Assembly (NCBI RefSeq): GCF_036170895.1
Contig: NZ_CP108036.1
Location: 5,263,501-5,327,500 of the forward strand
Direction of reading: 5' to 3'
DNA: 64,000 nt
From: Streptomyces erythrochromogenes
Lineage (GTDB): Bacteria; Actinomycetota; Actinomycetes; Streptomycetales; Streptomycetaceae
Shown: positions 47,501 to 56,560 of the stretch, piece after piece
Layout of the letters: each line of letters opens with the position of its first letter
How positions within the stretch are numbered: position 1 is the first letter of the stretch
Notes under the pieces: model-generated
What the model saw: the letters and a program-made list of their open reading frames with translations, nothing else
The model's database searches: none
What the model was told of the DNA's origin: nothing
Translations under genes and position numbers: made by a program

Positions 47501-48619
47501 GACGGCGTCCCGGGTGCCCGCATCCCGGCCGGTACCACCCTGACGTCGGGACAGGAGTACTCCAGCGGTAACTCCAAGCTGCTGATGAAGTCCGACGGCA
47601 ATCTGGTCCTGCTGAGCAAGGACGGCAAGCAGCTCTGGGCCACCGGCACTGCCGGGAACCCGGGCGCCACGGCCCGCATGCAGAGTGACGGAAGCTTCAT
47701 CGTCCTGTCGGCCGACGCCAAGGCGACCCTCTGGACCAGCAAGACCAGCACTCCGGGCTCGTACGCGCTGCTCCAGCCCCGTGGTGTGCTCGTCATCTAC
47801 ACCGCTTCGGGGCAGAGCCTGTGGAGCAGCGGCAGCCAGAGCCGGCCGGACTACAACGGCGACGGCTACACCGACGTGGCGGTGCGTGACGTCAACGGCC
47901 ACCTCTGGATCTACCCGGGCACCGGCGGTTCCGGCACCAACACGCTGGGCCAGCGGTACCTCGCGGGCAACGGCTGGTGGCGTGACCACTGGACGGACGT
48001 GCACTCCGCCGACCTCAACAACGACGGGTACACCGACGTCGTCACCCGCAACAAGTTCGGAGACCTGTACCTGTACCCGGGCACCGGTAGGACGGGGACC
48101 GAGACGCTCGGCAACCCGGTCCTGATCGGCACGGGCTGGGACACCTACGCCGACCTCGGCTTCGGGGACCTCAACGGCGACGGCCGCACCGACGTCATCG
48201 GCCGCGGCAGCGACGGCAACCTGTGGGTCTATCCCCACAATGGCGGCACCGGCACGGGCACGCTGGGCAACCGCGTCTCCATCGGCGTCGGCTGGCATGC
48301 CGGGTACTGGCCCAGCCTGCGGTTCGCAGACATGAACGGCGACAACAAGGTCGACATCATGGCGCACAGCAACAACGGCACCGGCAAGCTCCACCTCTAC
48401 CCGAACACCAGCACTGGCGATTCCGTCAGCTTCGGTGCTTCCAGCGTCATCGGCGAGGGCTGGTGGAACGGGGAGTGGACCCCCTACGCCGGCGACCTCA
48501 ACGTCGACGGAAAGCCGGAGCAGGTCGGAGTCACCCGTACCGGGGACCTGTTCGACTTCCTCCCTGAGGGCAGAAGCCTGATCGGCGTCGGCTGGGTCGG
48601 ATACGACATCCTCCTCTGA
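44564..48619 (+). CDS. Secreted multidomain FG-GAP/B-lectin protein
   Basis: A 1,351-residue protein. An N-terminal signal (about residues 20-45) leads into a beta-rich region and a DNRLRE-like domain (about 315-490; SRSFFQVDTSAVKGAQVSKA). A fibronectin-III-like stretch follows (about 490-700), then a first FG-GAP/VCBS block (DVNGDGNRDIW, LDNDGVPDIL, LNGDGVADLW), a bulb-lectin domain (about 990-1090; LLMKSDGNLVLLSKDGKQLW) and a second FG-GAP block (YNGDGYTDVA, LNNDGYTDVV, LNGDGRTDVI, MNGDNKVDIM). The D-x-N-x-D loops should bind calcium. The GTG 44564 is chosen because GGAG lies upstream. It is divergent from the RHS gene across 208 bp. A surface adhesin or carbohydrate-binding role is inferred. 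Confidence 0.88.
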   Translation: MRRREALLGVPGGRGISRAISMALISGITATGLTVINPSTIAVAATDPVAEGSMSAEDFALAKAKETGQPYELTSARTETSDTWALPTGKWSIKRHGTTVRVRQAGGWVPTDPTLQFAADGKVKPKASAVAIAFSGGGTGPLLTGVKNGRTLSFTWPQALPKPTLAENVATYANVLPDVDLQLKAEVEGFSQLLVVKSAAAAQHPDLATLKFKLDTVGLNVTKNATTGLLTATNPAGEIIFTSPNPVMWDSTTTGDGAQAARMGVASAGSEAGGAPSDVFVTPSGAKSAQMPTAVTGGNLEIKPDQALLKGAGTKYPVFIDPSVAWGDRQNWAWAYRTWADNSYWNTKEDVRVGYEDETNGLSRSFFQVDTSAVKGAQVSKATFRIKETWAWSCTPKPVELWTTGPISRDTTWNYQPGKRNWLDTVNAAKGRAACAAGNLEFNATNGVREAASNGWSSMTVGLYASNESDKYYWKRFDPKTVTLEIEYNNPPNTPSDPGVSPWVPCEQGGPIGNAAIRLYATASDRDAGNLNTEFQIFKAGESSPTLTQNLPSNNGKFVTWSVPDASLPDGSYTWRARTTDGDGAQSGWTQSCKFTVDRARPADAPKISSTVFPDGTNGWPAGTGKARSAGAFTFSANGDKDVVWYGYYTDWDPEVKSASVAAGTDFTAQITPPGAGPHLVYAFTQDAAGNRSDTAVYRFYAARAAARDVPHDVNGDGNRDIWSNDLFGSLLTYSGQGNGKFSAMVSSAKSFAGAQVANLGDWDNNGYNDMLALQQKPGLPSKTLWVYGNNGRGGVIDPVEKSVSRPAENHWSNAEQIITPGNLDNDGVPDILVKQGDKLWAYFNSVYGDLDEATPVLVGGTDWNKYTVIAAGDLNKDEVPDLLLRDNATGDVLSTHGNKSPEPTHTVNLATWGTLPRTKVHSGLPQASYPQIGSSGDLNGDGVADLWARQADNTMVGWPGKATADGSTIASFGAQFQIDGVPGARIPAGTTLTSGQEYSSGNSKLLMKSDGNLVLLSKDGKQLWATGTAGNPGATARMQSDGSFIVLSADAKATLWTSKTSTPGSYALLQPRGVLVIYTASGQSLWSSGSQSRPDYNGDGYTDVAVRDVNGHLWIYPGTGGSGTNTLGQRYLAGNGWWRDHWTDVHSADLNNDGYTDVVTRNKFGDLYLYPGTGRTGTETLGNPVLIGTGWDTYADLGFGDLNGDGRTDVIGRGSDGNLWVYPHNGGTGTGTLGNRVSIGVGWHAGYWPSLRFADMNGDNKVDIMAHSNNGTGKLHLYPNTSTGDSVSFGASSVIGEGWWNGEWTPYAGDLNVDGKPEQVGVTRTGDLFDFLPEGRSLIGVGWVGYDILL

Positions 48620-48632
48620 CCCCTGAAAGCCG

Positions 48633-48676
48633 GTGAGGGGGGGGTGAGATCCCGTAAGGATCTCACCCCCCCTCAC
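48633..48676. terminator. Terminator after the FG-GAP protein gene
   Basis: An about 19-bp stem (48633-48652 with 48658-48676, one bulged G) with loop CGTAA lies 14 bp after the stop and just before the convergent acyltransferase stop. Confidence 0.88.
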
Positions 48677-48691
48677 TGCTTTCCGCAGGCT

Positions 48692-49945
48692 TCAGGGGCG
48701 GACGGCGACCTTGTCCCGTTCGCCCGCCTCGGCGGCCGGGGCCGACGCTGCCGGGGTGCGGCCGCCGCCTCGCGCTCCGCCTCGGCGGCCGCCCAGGTCC
48801 TTCAGGCGCATCGCGGGCTTCTCCACGCAGTGCCACGACAGCATCGCCAGCAGGACGGTCACCGCGAGGCTCAGACCGAGGTAGGGCAGCAGGCCCCAGC
48901 GGGCGAAGCCCAGGATGACCAGCGCCTGTTCGACCACGAAGCCGTAGATGTAGATGCCGTACGAGTAGTCGTTGCGCGCGCCGACCCGGCGGAAGGGGGC
49001 CGGGAGACGGATCGCCAGCCACACCAGGAAGTAGGCGAAGGCCGGCAGGCCGACCACGAAGAGGAATCCGTAGTGCGCGCTGAGCACGAGCACCAGGAGC
49101 GAGGCGAGGCCGAGCACGTCGCTGACCGGTACACGCTCGCGGTACAGCTCGATGACCGTGCCCAGTGCGAAGGCGAACCCGAGGTAGATGACGAGGACCG
49201 GGTTCGTGAAGCCCAGTACGGGAAGGTCCACCGGGTGGAAGTAGGTGGCGTCGAACGAGCCCGCCCAGAAGCGGTCGCCGACGGCCTGCCTGATGACGAG
49301 CCAGCCCAGGAGGCCGGCGATCAGCAGCACCGCGCGCCGGGCGCGCGCGAGGACGCCCGTCAGGGCCAGGAGCGCCACGCCCGCGTAGCAGAGGACCTCG
49401 TAGTACAGCGACCACAGAGCCCCGTCGATGCTCCGGTCATGGGCGACACCCTTGGCCATGGCGTCGGACATCACGTTGGACACGTCGTTCTGGTTGAGCT
49501 GGATCGCCCCGTTCGAGCGCAGGTATTCCACCGGGCCCCAGGCGTGCCCCCAAAAACCGTCCAGGGTCCCGTGCAGTTTCCAGTACAGAACGGGAGCAGC
49601 CGCGAATGCCGTCAGGAACAGGCAGACCCACAGTCCGGGCAGCAGGCGCAATGCCCGGTGCCACAAGAACCTCCCCAGGCCCAGGCGCACGCCGCTGCGC
49701 GTGACGAGTATTCCCGAGAGGATGAAGAACCCGTAGACCGACCACTTTCCGAGGTCTACCTGGCCCTGCGTGAATGAGTGGCCGAATTCGGTCTTTCCGA
49801 AACCGAGCACGCGCGCGTGGGAGACGACCACCGCCGTCGCCAGAATCAGCCGGATGAAGCCCAGGCTGTTGTTCCGGCCGGTCAGCAGTTCGGCAACGGT
49901 GCCGTGGGACCACCGCCCCGCCCACCGAGAAGTGCGGTTTTCCAC
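48692..49945 (-). CDS. Membrane acyltransferase (acyltransferase 3 family)
   Basis: A 417-residue polytopic protein with about ten helices. The family start GFIRLILATAVVVSHARVLG carries the conserved histidine, with GFFILSGILVTRSG in the second helix and LWSLYYEVLCYAG (the E-V motif) in the middle; the last helix ends LSWHCVEKPAMRLKDL. It starts with GTG. Such enzymes O-acylate cell-surface glycans, lipids or secreted metabolites. The Gly/Arg-rich tail is probably disordered. The substrate is unknown. Confidence 0.88.
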   Translation of the reverse strand: MENRTSRWAGRWSHGTVAELLTGRNNSLGFIRLILATAVVVSHARVLGFGKTEFGHSFTQGQVDLGKWSVYGFFILSGILVTRSGVRLGLGRFLWHRALRLLPGLWVCLFLTAFAAAPVLYWKLHGTLDGFWGHAWGPVEYLRSNGAIQLNQNDVSNVMSDAMAKGVAHDRSIDGALWSLYYEVLCYAGVALLALTGVLARARRAVLLIAGLLGWLVIRQAVGDRFWAGSFDATYFHPVDLPVLGFTNPVLVIYLGFAFALGTVIELYRERVPVSDVLGLASLLVLVLSAHYGFLFVVGLPAFAYFLVWLAIRLPAPFRRVGARNDYSYGIYIYGFVVEQALVILGFARWGLLPYLGLSLAVTVLLAMLSWHCVEKPAMRLKDLGGRRGGARGGGRTPAASAPAAEAGERDKVAVRP

Positions 49946-50086
49946 TTACGTGCCTATCCCCTGGTTCGGTCAACCGCAAAAGGCTGCCGGGGCCCGACGC
50001 CCCCTGTCCAATCCACTTCGTGTGAAGTGGCGCAGGTCACGGTGATCCGGCCATGGTCACGGTGAGCCGTGCCCGCGCCCGCGGAG

Positions 50087-50152
50087 TCAGGCGCGCGGGA
50101 TGCGGACCACGCCCTCCTGGATGACCGTGATCGCCAGGCGGCCGTCCTGGGT
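50087..50152 (-). pseudogene. Severed C-terminal end of the thioesterase gene
   Basis: In the same frame, directly after the stop at 50153-50155, the sequence reads TQDGRLAITVIQEGVVRIPR plus one alanine, then TGA. This is the conserved final stretch of TesB-type thioesterases, including the QEG motif with the catalytic glutamine. It shows no further damage. Confidence 0.85.
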
Positions 50153-50962
50153 TTAGATGCGGGCTTGGCCGAGGCCCCGGCCGCCGTGGGCCGAGGGGGA
50201 CTCCTGGTCGTACAGCAGCCATTCGTCCGCGCGGAAGGGCCGGTGGAACCACATCGCGTGGTCCAGGGAGGCGCCGACCACGTCGCCCACCGCCCAGCCG
50301 CCGCGTCCGTGCGCGAGCAGGACCGCGTCGAGCAGGGTCATGTCGGAGACGTAGGTGGCCAGGCAGGTGTGCAGCAGCGGGTCGTCCGCGAGCTTGCCCT
50401 GCGTGCGGAACCAGACCTGCGAGCGAGGCTCCAGCGGTTCGCCGACCGTGCCCCAGGGCGGGGTGGTCGCGTACCGCAGGTCCACCGCGCCGCGCGCCTC
50501 CAGCAGCCGCTCGACGGTGCCCGGGTCGCGGAAGATCTCGCGGTACGGCGGCAGCGCCTCGGCGGCCGTCGGCAGGGACTCGGGATCCGGTGCGGCCGGC
50601 ATCGGGACCTGGTGCTCCAGCCCCTCCTCGTACGTCTGGAAGGACGCGGAGAGGTGGAAGATCGGCTGCCCGTGCTGGACGGCGACCACGCGCCGGGTGG
50701 TGAAGGACCGCCCGTCGCGGATCCGGTCCACGGAGTAGACGATCGGCGCGCCGGAGTCGCCGGTGCGCAGGAAGTACGAGTGCAGCGAGTGCGGCAGACG
50801 GTCCGCGGGCACCGTGCGTCCGGCCGCGACCAGGGCCTGCGCGGCCACCTGGCCGCCGAACACGCGCGGCACCAGGGAGGTGCGGCTGGTGCCGCGGAAG
50901 ATGTTCTCCTCGATCTGCTCCAGGTCGAGGAGATCGAGGAGATCCGTCAGTGCCTCGTTCAA
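50153..50962 (-). CDS. tesB: Acyl-CoA thioesterase II, truncated by an in-frame stop
   Basis: A 269-residue reading frame of a double-hotdog acyl-CoA thioesterase, which hydrolyses fatty acyl-CoA to free acid and CoA. VFGGQVAAQALVAAGRTV, LHSYFLRTGDSGAPIVYSVD and ASLDHAMWFHRPFRADEW (with the catalytic Asp) are present. Translation stops at TAA right after GLGQARI, where relatives have an aromatic residue (TAC or TAT would be one base away). The missing 22 residues hold the catalytic glutamine of the E. coli TesB triad (Asp204, Thr228, Gln278). It is 6 bp after the acyl-CoA dehydrogenase on the same strand. Confidence 0.85.
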   Translation of the reverse strand: MNEALTDLLDLLDLEQIEENIFRGTSRTSLVPRVFGGQVAAQALVAAGRTVPADRLPHSLHSYFLRTGDSGAPIVYSVDRIRDGRSFTTRRVVAVQHGQPIFHLSASFQTYEEGLEHQVPMPAAPDPESLPTAAEALPPYREIFRDPGTVERLLEARGAVDLRYATTPPWGTVGEPLEPRSQVWFRTQGKLADDPLLHTCLATYVSDMTLLDAVLLAHGRGGWAVGDVVGASLDHAMWFHRPFRADEWLLYDQESPSAHGGRGLGQARI

Positions 50963-50968
50963 GGGGGC

Positions 50969-52126
<1,158 letters not shown>

Positions 52127-52163
52127 GGCCGGCTCCCTTCGTCGCGGCGGTCCGCCGCCTAAA

Positions 52164-52178
52164 TTAAGCGCTTGCTCA
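52164..52178. promoter_or_regulatory. Candidate fatty-acid regulator site upstream of the acyl-CoA dehydrogenase
   Basis: TTAAGCGCTTGCTCA, with the perfect core AAGCGCTT, lies 38 bp upstream of the gene. It resembles sites bound by TetR-type regulators of beta-oxidation genes. The match is from memory and tentative. Confidence 0.4.
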
Positions 52179-52251
52179 GACTAAGTTACCGACGAGTTGA
52201 CCAGGCTGTCCAGAGTCGGTCGCACGCGCGTACGTCACACCCGCGGCCGGA

Positions 52252-53649
52252 TCACTCCTGGCGCAGCGCGAACCACAGCTCCATCCGGACGTCCGGGTCG
52301 TCCGGGTCCCGGTCCAGCAGGACCGCGCAGCGCGCCACGCGCTGGCGCACGGTGTTGCGGTGCACCCCCAGGGCGGCCGCCGTACGGTCCCAGCTGCCGT
52401 GGTGCGCCAGCCAGGCCCGCAGCGTCTCGCGCAGCGCGGGGGAGAGCGGGCCGAGCAGGGCCTCGGCGTGGGCGCGGGCCTCGGCCTCCCCGACCAGGCC
52501 CGCGAAGCCGGCGTCGGGGTGCCGGGCCAGCGGGGTGCGGGCCGCCTCCGCGCGCTGGAGGGCCCGCCCGGCCTGGGCGTCGGCCGCGGTCAGGGCGTCC
52601 GGCGCCGCGGGGGCGCTCACCCCCAGCCGCCATCCCGGCTGCGCGCCCGGCTCCCGGTCGGTCAGCAGCCGTACGCCGCCCTCGTGCGGGTCCAGCAGTA
52701 CGGTGCCCAGCGCGGCCGCGAGGGCCTGCGGATCCCCGCTGCCGCGGGCGTGGACGGCGTACCACGGCCCGGCCGTCAGGGCCGCGGCCGGATCCCCGTC
52801 GAGCAGCAGCCGGGTCAGGGCCGCGGCCTCGACCCCGGCAGGCCGCTCGGCGGTGAGCAGGGTCAGCAGTACGGCGGCCACCGAGGCCACGGTGTGGTCG
52901 CCGGGCGCGCGCGTCGCGGTCGCGGTGCCCAGCGCGGCCCGCCCGGCCAGGGCGTAGGCGGCCAGGTGGTGTCCGCCCGCCCGGTCCGTGGCCGTGGCGG
53001 GCCCGCCCTCGCGGCCGACCCGGGCCAGCAGGGCGGCCAGCGCCTCCCGGGCCGGGGCGGGCAGCTCCGGACCCGCCGTCCGGCCGCCCGGCCAGAGGGC
53101 GGCCGAGCCGCCCAGGCTCGCGGCGAGCCGGGCCAGCACCGCCGGGACCGGGTCGGGCCGGGCCGCGGCCGCCGCCAGGGCCTGCTGGGCCTCGGTGGTC
53201 CGGCGCAGCTCGCGGGTCCGGGCCTCCGCCGTCAGCCGCCCCACCGCGCGGGCGACCGCCGAGAACGGGGTCCGCGGCGGAACCTCAAGCAGGGGCAGCC
53301 CGTGCCGGGCGCAGGCCCCGGCGAGTGCGGCCGGGACCTCCTCGTGCACCGGGGCCACGCCGAAGCCGAGGGCGGCGGCCCCTGCCCCGGCCAGCCGGGC
53401 CACGTACCCGTCGGGGTCCTCGCCGGGGCCCGCCCCGGCGGTCAGCAGCAGCTCGCCGCCGAGCAGGTAGGGGGAGGGGTCGGGCATCTCGGAGGCGTGC
53501 ACGCCGTGCACCCCGGCAGCGACCGGCCCGGCGAGGTGGCGCAGGCCGAGCTCCCGGTCGGCGAGCAGCGAGGCGAGGAGCACCGGCGGGGTGAGCGGCT
53601 CCCCGGCGGGTCCGTGGCCGTACTCCGGATCTCGGGGAGCGGCAGACAT
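52252..53649 (-). CDS. PucR-family transcriptional regulator
   Basis: A 465-residue regulator. The N-terminal PucR domain ([29 protein letters not shown]) is followed by a GGDEF-like central region and a C-terminal helix-turn-helix ([20 protein letters not shown] followed by [10 protein letters not shown]). GGAG lies 5 bases before the ATG. It is divergent from the agmatinase-like gene (116 bp apart) and is its probable regulator; PucR proteins govern purine, amine and amino-acid breakdown. Confidence 0.9.
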   Translation of the reverse strand: MSAAPRDPEYGHGPAGEPLTPPVLLASLLADRELGLRHLAGPVAAGVHGVHASEMPDPSPYLLGGELLLTAGAGPGEDPDGYVARLAGAGAAALGFGVAPVHEEVPAALAGACARHGLPLLEVPPRTPFSAVARAVGRLTAEARTRELRRTTEAQQALAAAAARPDPVPAVLARLAASLGGSAALWPGGRTAGPELPAPAREALAALLARVGREGGPATATDRAGGHHLAAYALAGRAALGTATATRAPGDHTVASVAAVLLTLLTAERPAGVEAAALTRLLLDGDPAAALTAGPWYAVHARGSGDPQALAAALGTVLLDPHEGGVRLLTDREPGAQPGWRLGVSAPAAPDALTAADAQAGRALQRAEAARTPLARHPDAGFAGLVGEAEARAHAEALLGPLSPALRETLRAWLAHHGSWDRTAAALGVHRNTVRQRVARCAVLLDRDPDDPDVRMELWFALRQE

Positions 53650-53765
53650 GGATACTCCGTACACATCAGCAGGGCCAGATGGATGAAACGTACACTCCCC
53701 AGCCTCCGGCGGCCCGCTTACGCTCGAAGGACCGCACACGTCAGGCCAGAGAAAGAGGCACAGCC

Positions 53766-54728
53766 ATGAGCACGCAGCCGCGCGGACCCGTCGACTCCTC
53801 CCGCATCCCGCGCTACGCGGGCCCGGCGACCTTCGCCCGGCTGCCCCGCCTCGACGAGGTCGGCTCCGCCGACGTCGCCGTCGTCGGCGTGCCCTTCGAC
53901 TCGGGCGTCTCCTACCGCCCCGGCGCCCGCTTCGGCGGCAACGCCATCCGCGAGGCCTCCCGCCTCCTGCGCCCCTACAACCCGGCGCAGGACGCGTCCC
54001 CCTTCGCCCTCGCGCAGGTCGCGGACGCCGGCGACATCGCGGTGAACCCCTTCAACATCAACGAGGCCGTCGAGACGGTCGAGGCCGCCGCCGACGAGCT
54101 CCTCGCGGGCGGCTCCCGCCTGATGACCCTCGGCGGCGACCACACCATCGCCCTCCCGCTGCTCCGCTCCGTCGCCAAGAAGCACGGCCCGGTCGCCCTG
54201 CTGCACTTCGACGCGCACCTGGACACCTGGGACACCTACTTCGGCGCCGAGTACACCCACGGCACCCCGTTCCGCCGCGCCGTCGAGGAGGGCATCCTCG
54301 ACACCGAGGCCCTCTCCCACGTCGGCACCCGCGGCCCGCTGTACGGCAAGCAGGACCTCGATGACGACGCGAAGATGGGCTTCGGCATCGTCACCTCGGC
54401 GGACGTCTACCGCCGCGGCGCCGACGAGGTCGCCGACCAGCTGCGCCAGCGCATCGGCGACCGCCCGCTCTACATCTCCATCGACATCGACGTCCTGGAC
54501 CCGGCGCACGCCCCCGGCACCGGCACCCCGGAGGCGGGCGGCATGACCTCCCGCGAGCTCCTGGAGATCATCCGCGGGCTGTCCTCCTGCAACCTCGTTT
54601 CCGCCGACGTGGTCGAGGTCGCCCCGGCGTACGATCACGCCGAGATCACCTCGGTCGCGGCCTCGCACACCGCGTACGAGCTCACCACGATCATGAGCCG
54701 CCAGATCGCGGCGGCGAAGGCGAAGTAA
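53766..54728 (+). CDS. Agmatinase-family ureohydrolase
   Basis: A 320-residue manganese hydrolase. Metal ligands are seen in [28 protein letters not shown] and [20 protein letters not shown]. The family releases urea from a guanidino compound: agmatine, or guanidinobutyrate or guanidinopropionate in relatives. The ATG at 53766 follows GAGAAAGAGG; an upstream ATG at 53679 would run into the PucR promoter. It is 18 bp before the ThDP enzyme gene, so the two are one operon. Confidence 0.92.
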   Translation: MSTQPRGPVDSSRIPRYAGPATFARLPRLDEVGSADVAVVGVPFDSGVSYRPGARFGGNAIREASRLLRPYNPAQDASPFALAQVADAGDIAVNPFNINEAVETVEAAADELLAGGSRLMTLGGDHTIALPLLRSVAKKHGPVALLHFDAHLDTWDTYFGAEYTHGTPFRRAVEEGILDTEALSHVGTRGPLYGKQDLDDDAKMGFGIVTSADVYRRGADEVADQLRQRIGDRPLYISIDIDVLDPAHAPGTGTPEAGGMTSRELLEIIRGLSSCNLVSADVVEVAPAYDHAEITSVAASHTAYELTTIMSRQIAAAKAK

Positions 54729-54746
54729 GAAGGGCACCACACCCCC

Positions 54747-56432
54747 GTGACGCACGACCACGACCTGGTACTCCGTCCCACCGAGGCCCAGACGGCCGCC
54801 GCCCTGGCCGCGCCGCCGGGCCGGACGGGCGGGGACCTGGTCGTGGAGACGCTGCGTTCGCTGGGCGCCACCACCGTGTTCGGACTGCCGGGGCAGCACG
54901 CCCTCGGCCTCTTCGACGCGGTGGGGCGCTCCGACCTGCGGCTGGTCACCCTCCGGGTGGAGAACAACGCCGGCTTCGCGGCCGACGCGTACGGCCGGAT
55001 CACCGGCGAGGCGGCGCCCCTGCTGCTGTCCACCGGCCCCGGCGCCCTCACCGCCCTGCCGGCCCTCGCGGAGGCCGCGGCGGCCTCGGCCCCCGTCCTC
55101 GCCATCTCCTCCCAGGTGCCGGTCGCGGGCCTCGGCGGCGGGCGGCGCGGCCACCTGCACGAGCTGCGCGACCAGGCCGCGTCCTTCCGGGACGTGGTCA
55201 AGTCGGTCCACGAGGCGCGCACCGCCTCGCAGATCCCCTCGGTCGTCGCCGAGGCCTGGGAGTCCGCGCTCATGGCCCCCCACGGCCCGGTCTGGGTGGA
55301 GATCCCGGAGGACGTCCTGCGGTCGGAGACGATCATCCCGCCGGTCACGGGCATGGACGCGACCCCGCACGAGCTCGCTCCCCGTCCCGAGCTGACCGCG
55401 GTGGCGGCCCACTGGCTGTCGCGGGCCTCCCGCCCCGTGATCATCGCGGGCGGCGGGGTCGTCCGCTCGGACGCCTCCGGCAAGCTCAGGCAGCTCGCGG
55501 AGCGGCTGGGCGCGCCCGTGGTCACCACCTTCGGCGGCAAGGGCGCCTTCCCCTGGACGCACCCGCTGTCCCTCCAGTCCTGGCTGGAGGACCGCCACAT
55601 GACGGACTTCCTGGAGGACGCCGACGTGCTCCTCGTCGTCGGCTCGGGCCTCGGCGAACTGTCGTCGAACTACCACACCTTCTTCCCCACGGGCCGGGTC
55701 GTCCAGATCGACGCGGACCTCGGCAAGCTGGAGTCCAACCACCCGGCCCTGGGCATCCACGCCGATGCCCGCCTCGCCCTCCAGGCCCTGCTGGAAACGG
55801 TGGACGAACGTCAGGACGACCACGCCCCCGAGCGCGTCCGCATGGTCCTGGAGGACATCGCGGCCCGCCTCGCGGACCAGGGCCTGGCCCTGGAGCAGTC
55901 CCTCCTGAGCTCGATCCGGTCCGCGCTGCCGGCCCGTTCCCCGTCCTTCTGGGACATGACGATCCTGTCCTACTGGGCGTGGTCTGCCTTCGACGCCAAG
56001 CACCCCAACACCATGCACTCGGCCCAGGGTGCCGGCGGCCTCGGCTACGCCTTCCCGGCGGCCCTCGGCGCCTGCGTCGCGGAGCCGGACACCCCGGTGC
56101 TCGCCGTCTCCGGGGACGGCGGCGCGATGTACTCGCTCGCGGAACTGGCCACGGCCCGCCAGCACGACCTGGACGTCACCTGGCTGATCGTGGACGACGG
56201 CGGATACGGCATCCTGCGCGAGTACATGACCGACGCCTTCGGGGGCCGCACCACGGGCACCGAGCTCACCCGCCCCGACTTCGTCGCCCTGGCGGAGTCC
56301 TTCGGCGTCCCGGCCGCCACGACCACCCCGGAATCCCTGACGGCCGACCTCAGGAAGGCCCTCGCCGCCCCCGGCCCCTCGGTCCTGGTCCTCCCGGCCA
56401 CCCTCAGGATGTTCGCCCCGACCCACATGTGA
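54747..56432 (+). CDS. Thiamine-diphosphate-dependent enzyme (acetolactate synthase-like)
   Basis: A 561-residue protein with the three-domain fold of the POX/AHAS family. The activating glutamate lies in RLVTLRVENNAGFAADAYGR; the cofactor motif is SGDGGAMYSLAELATARQHD followed by VDDGGYGILREYM, where the family's usual Asn metal ligand (NN) is Asp-Asp. It starts with GTG. Pairing with an agmatinase-like hydrolase suggests amine or keto-acid breakdown, but the substrate cannot be read from the sequence. Oxalyl-CoA decarboxylase, glyoxylate carboligase or benzoylformate decarboxylase-type roles remain open. Confidence 0.85.
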   Translation: MTHDHDLVLRPTEAQTAAALAAPPGRTGGDLVVETLRSLGATTVFGLPGQHALGLFDAVGRSDLRLVTLRVENNAGFAADAYGRITGEAAPLLLSTGPGALTALPALAEAAAASAPVLAISSQVPVAGLGGGRRGHLHELRDQAASFRDVVKSVHEARTASQIPSVVAEAWESALMAPHGPVWVEIPEDVLRSETIIPPVTGMDATPHELAPRPELTAVAAHWLSRASRPVIIAGGGVVRSDASGKLRQLAERLGAPVVTTFGGKGAFPWTHPLSLQSWLEDRHMTDFLEDADVLLVVGSGLGELSSNYHTFFPTGRVVQIDADLGKLESNHPALGIHADARLALQALLETVDERQDDHAPERVRMVLEDIAARLADQGLALEQSLLSSIRSALPARSPSFWDMTILSYWAWSAFDAKHPNTMHSAQGAGGLGYAFPAALGACVAEPDTPVLAVSGDGGAMYSLAELATARQHDLDVTWLIVDDGGYGILREYMTDAFGGRTTGTELTRPDFVALAESFGVPAATTTPESLTADLRKALAAPGPSVLVLPATLRMFAPTHM

Positions 56433-56560
56433 CCCTCCGGGGCCGCGCAGCGCGCCCCTTCGGGTGATGACGCTGTGTCACCGATCCGGGTGGGGCAGGA
56501 CACCGACGCGACTGTGGGACCTTGGCTGCGGACCCGGTCCGGAGCGGAGGTGGTGGTGCC

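Noticed and set aside
44678..48676. 1,332-codon open frame on the minus strand
   Set aside because: Antisense shadow of the FG-GAP protein, which has many recognisable motifs in the plus-strand frame.
50035..50065. 11-bp direct repeat GGTCACGGTGA with 20-bp period, considered as a PhoP-type box
   Set aside because: The units do not match the PHO box and lie downstream, not upstream, of the nearest gene starts.
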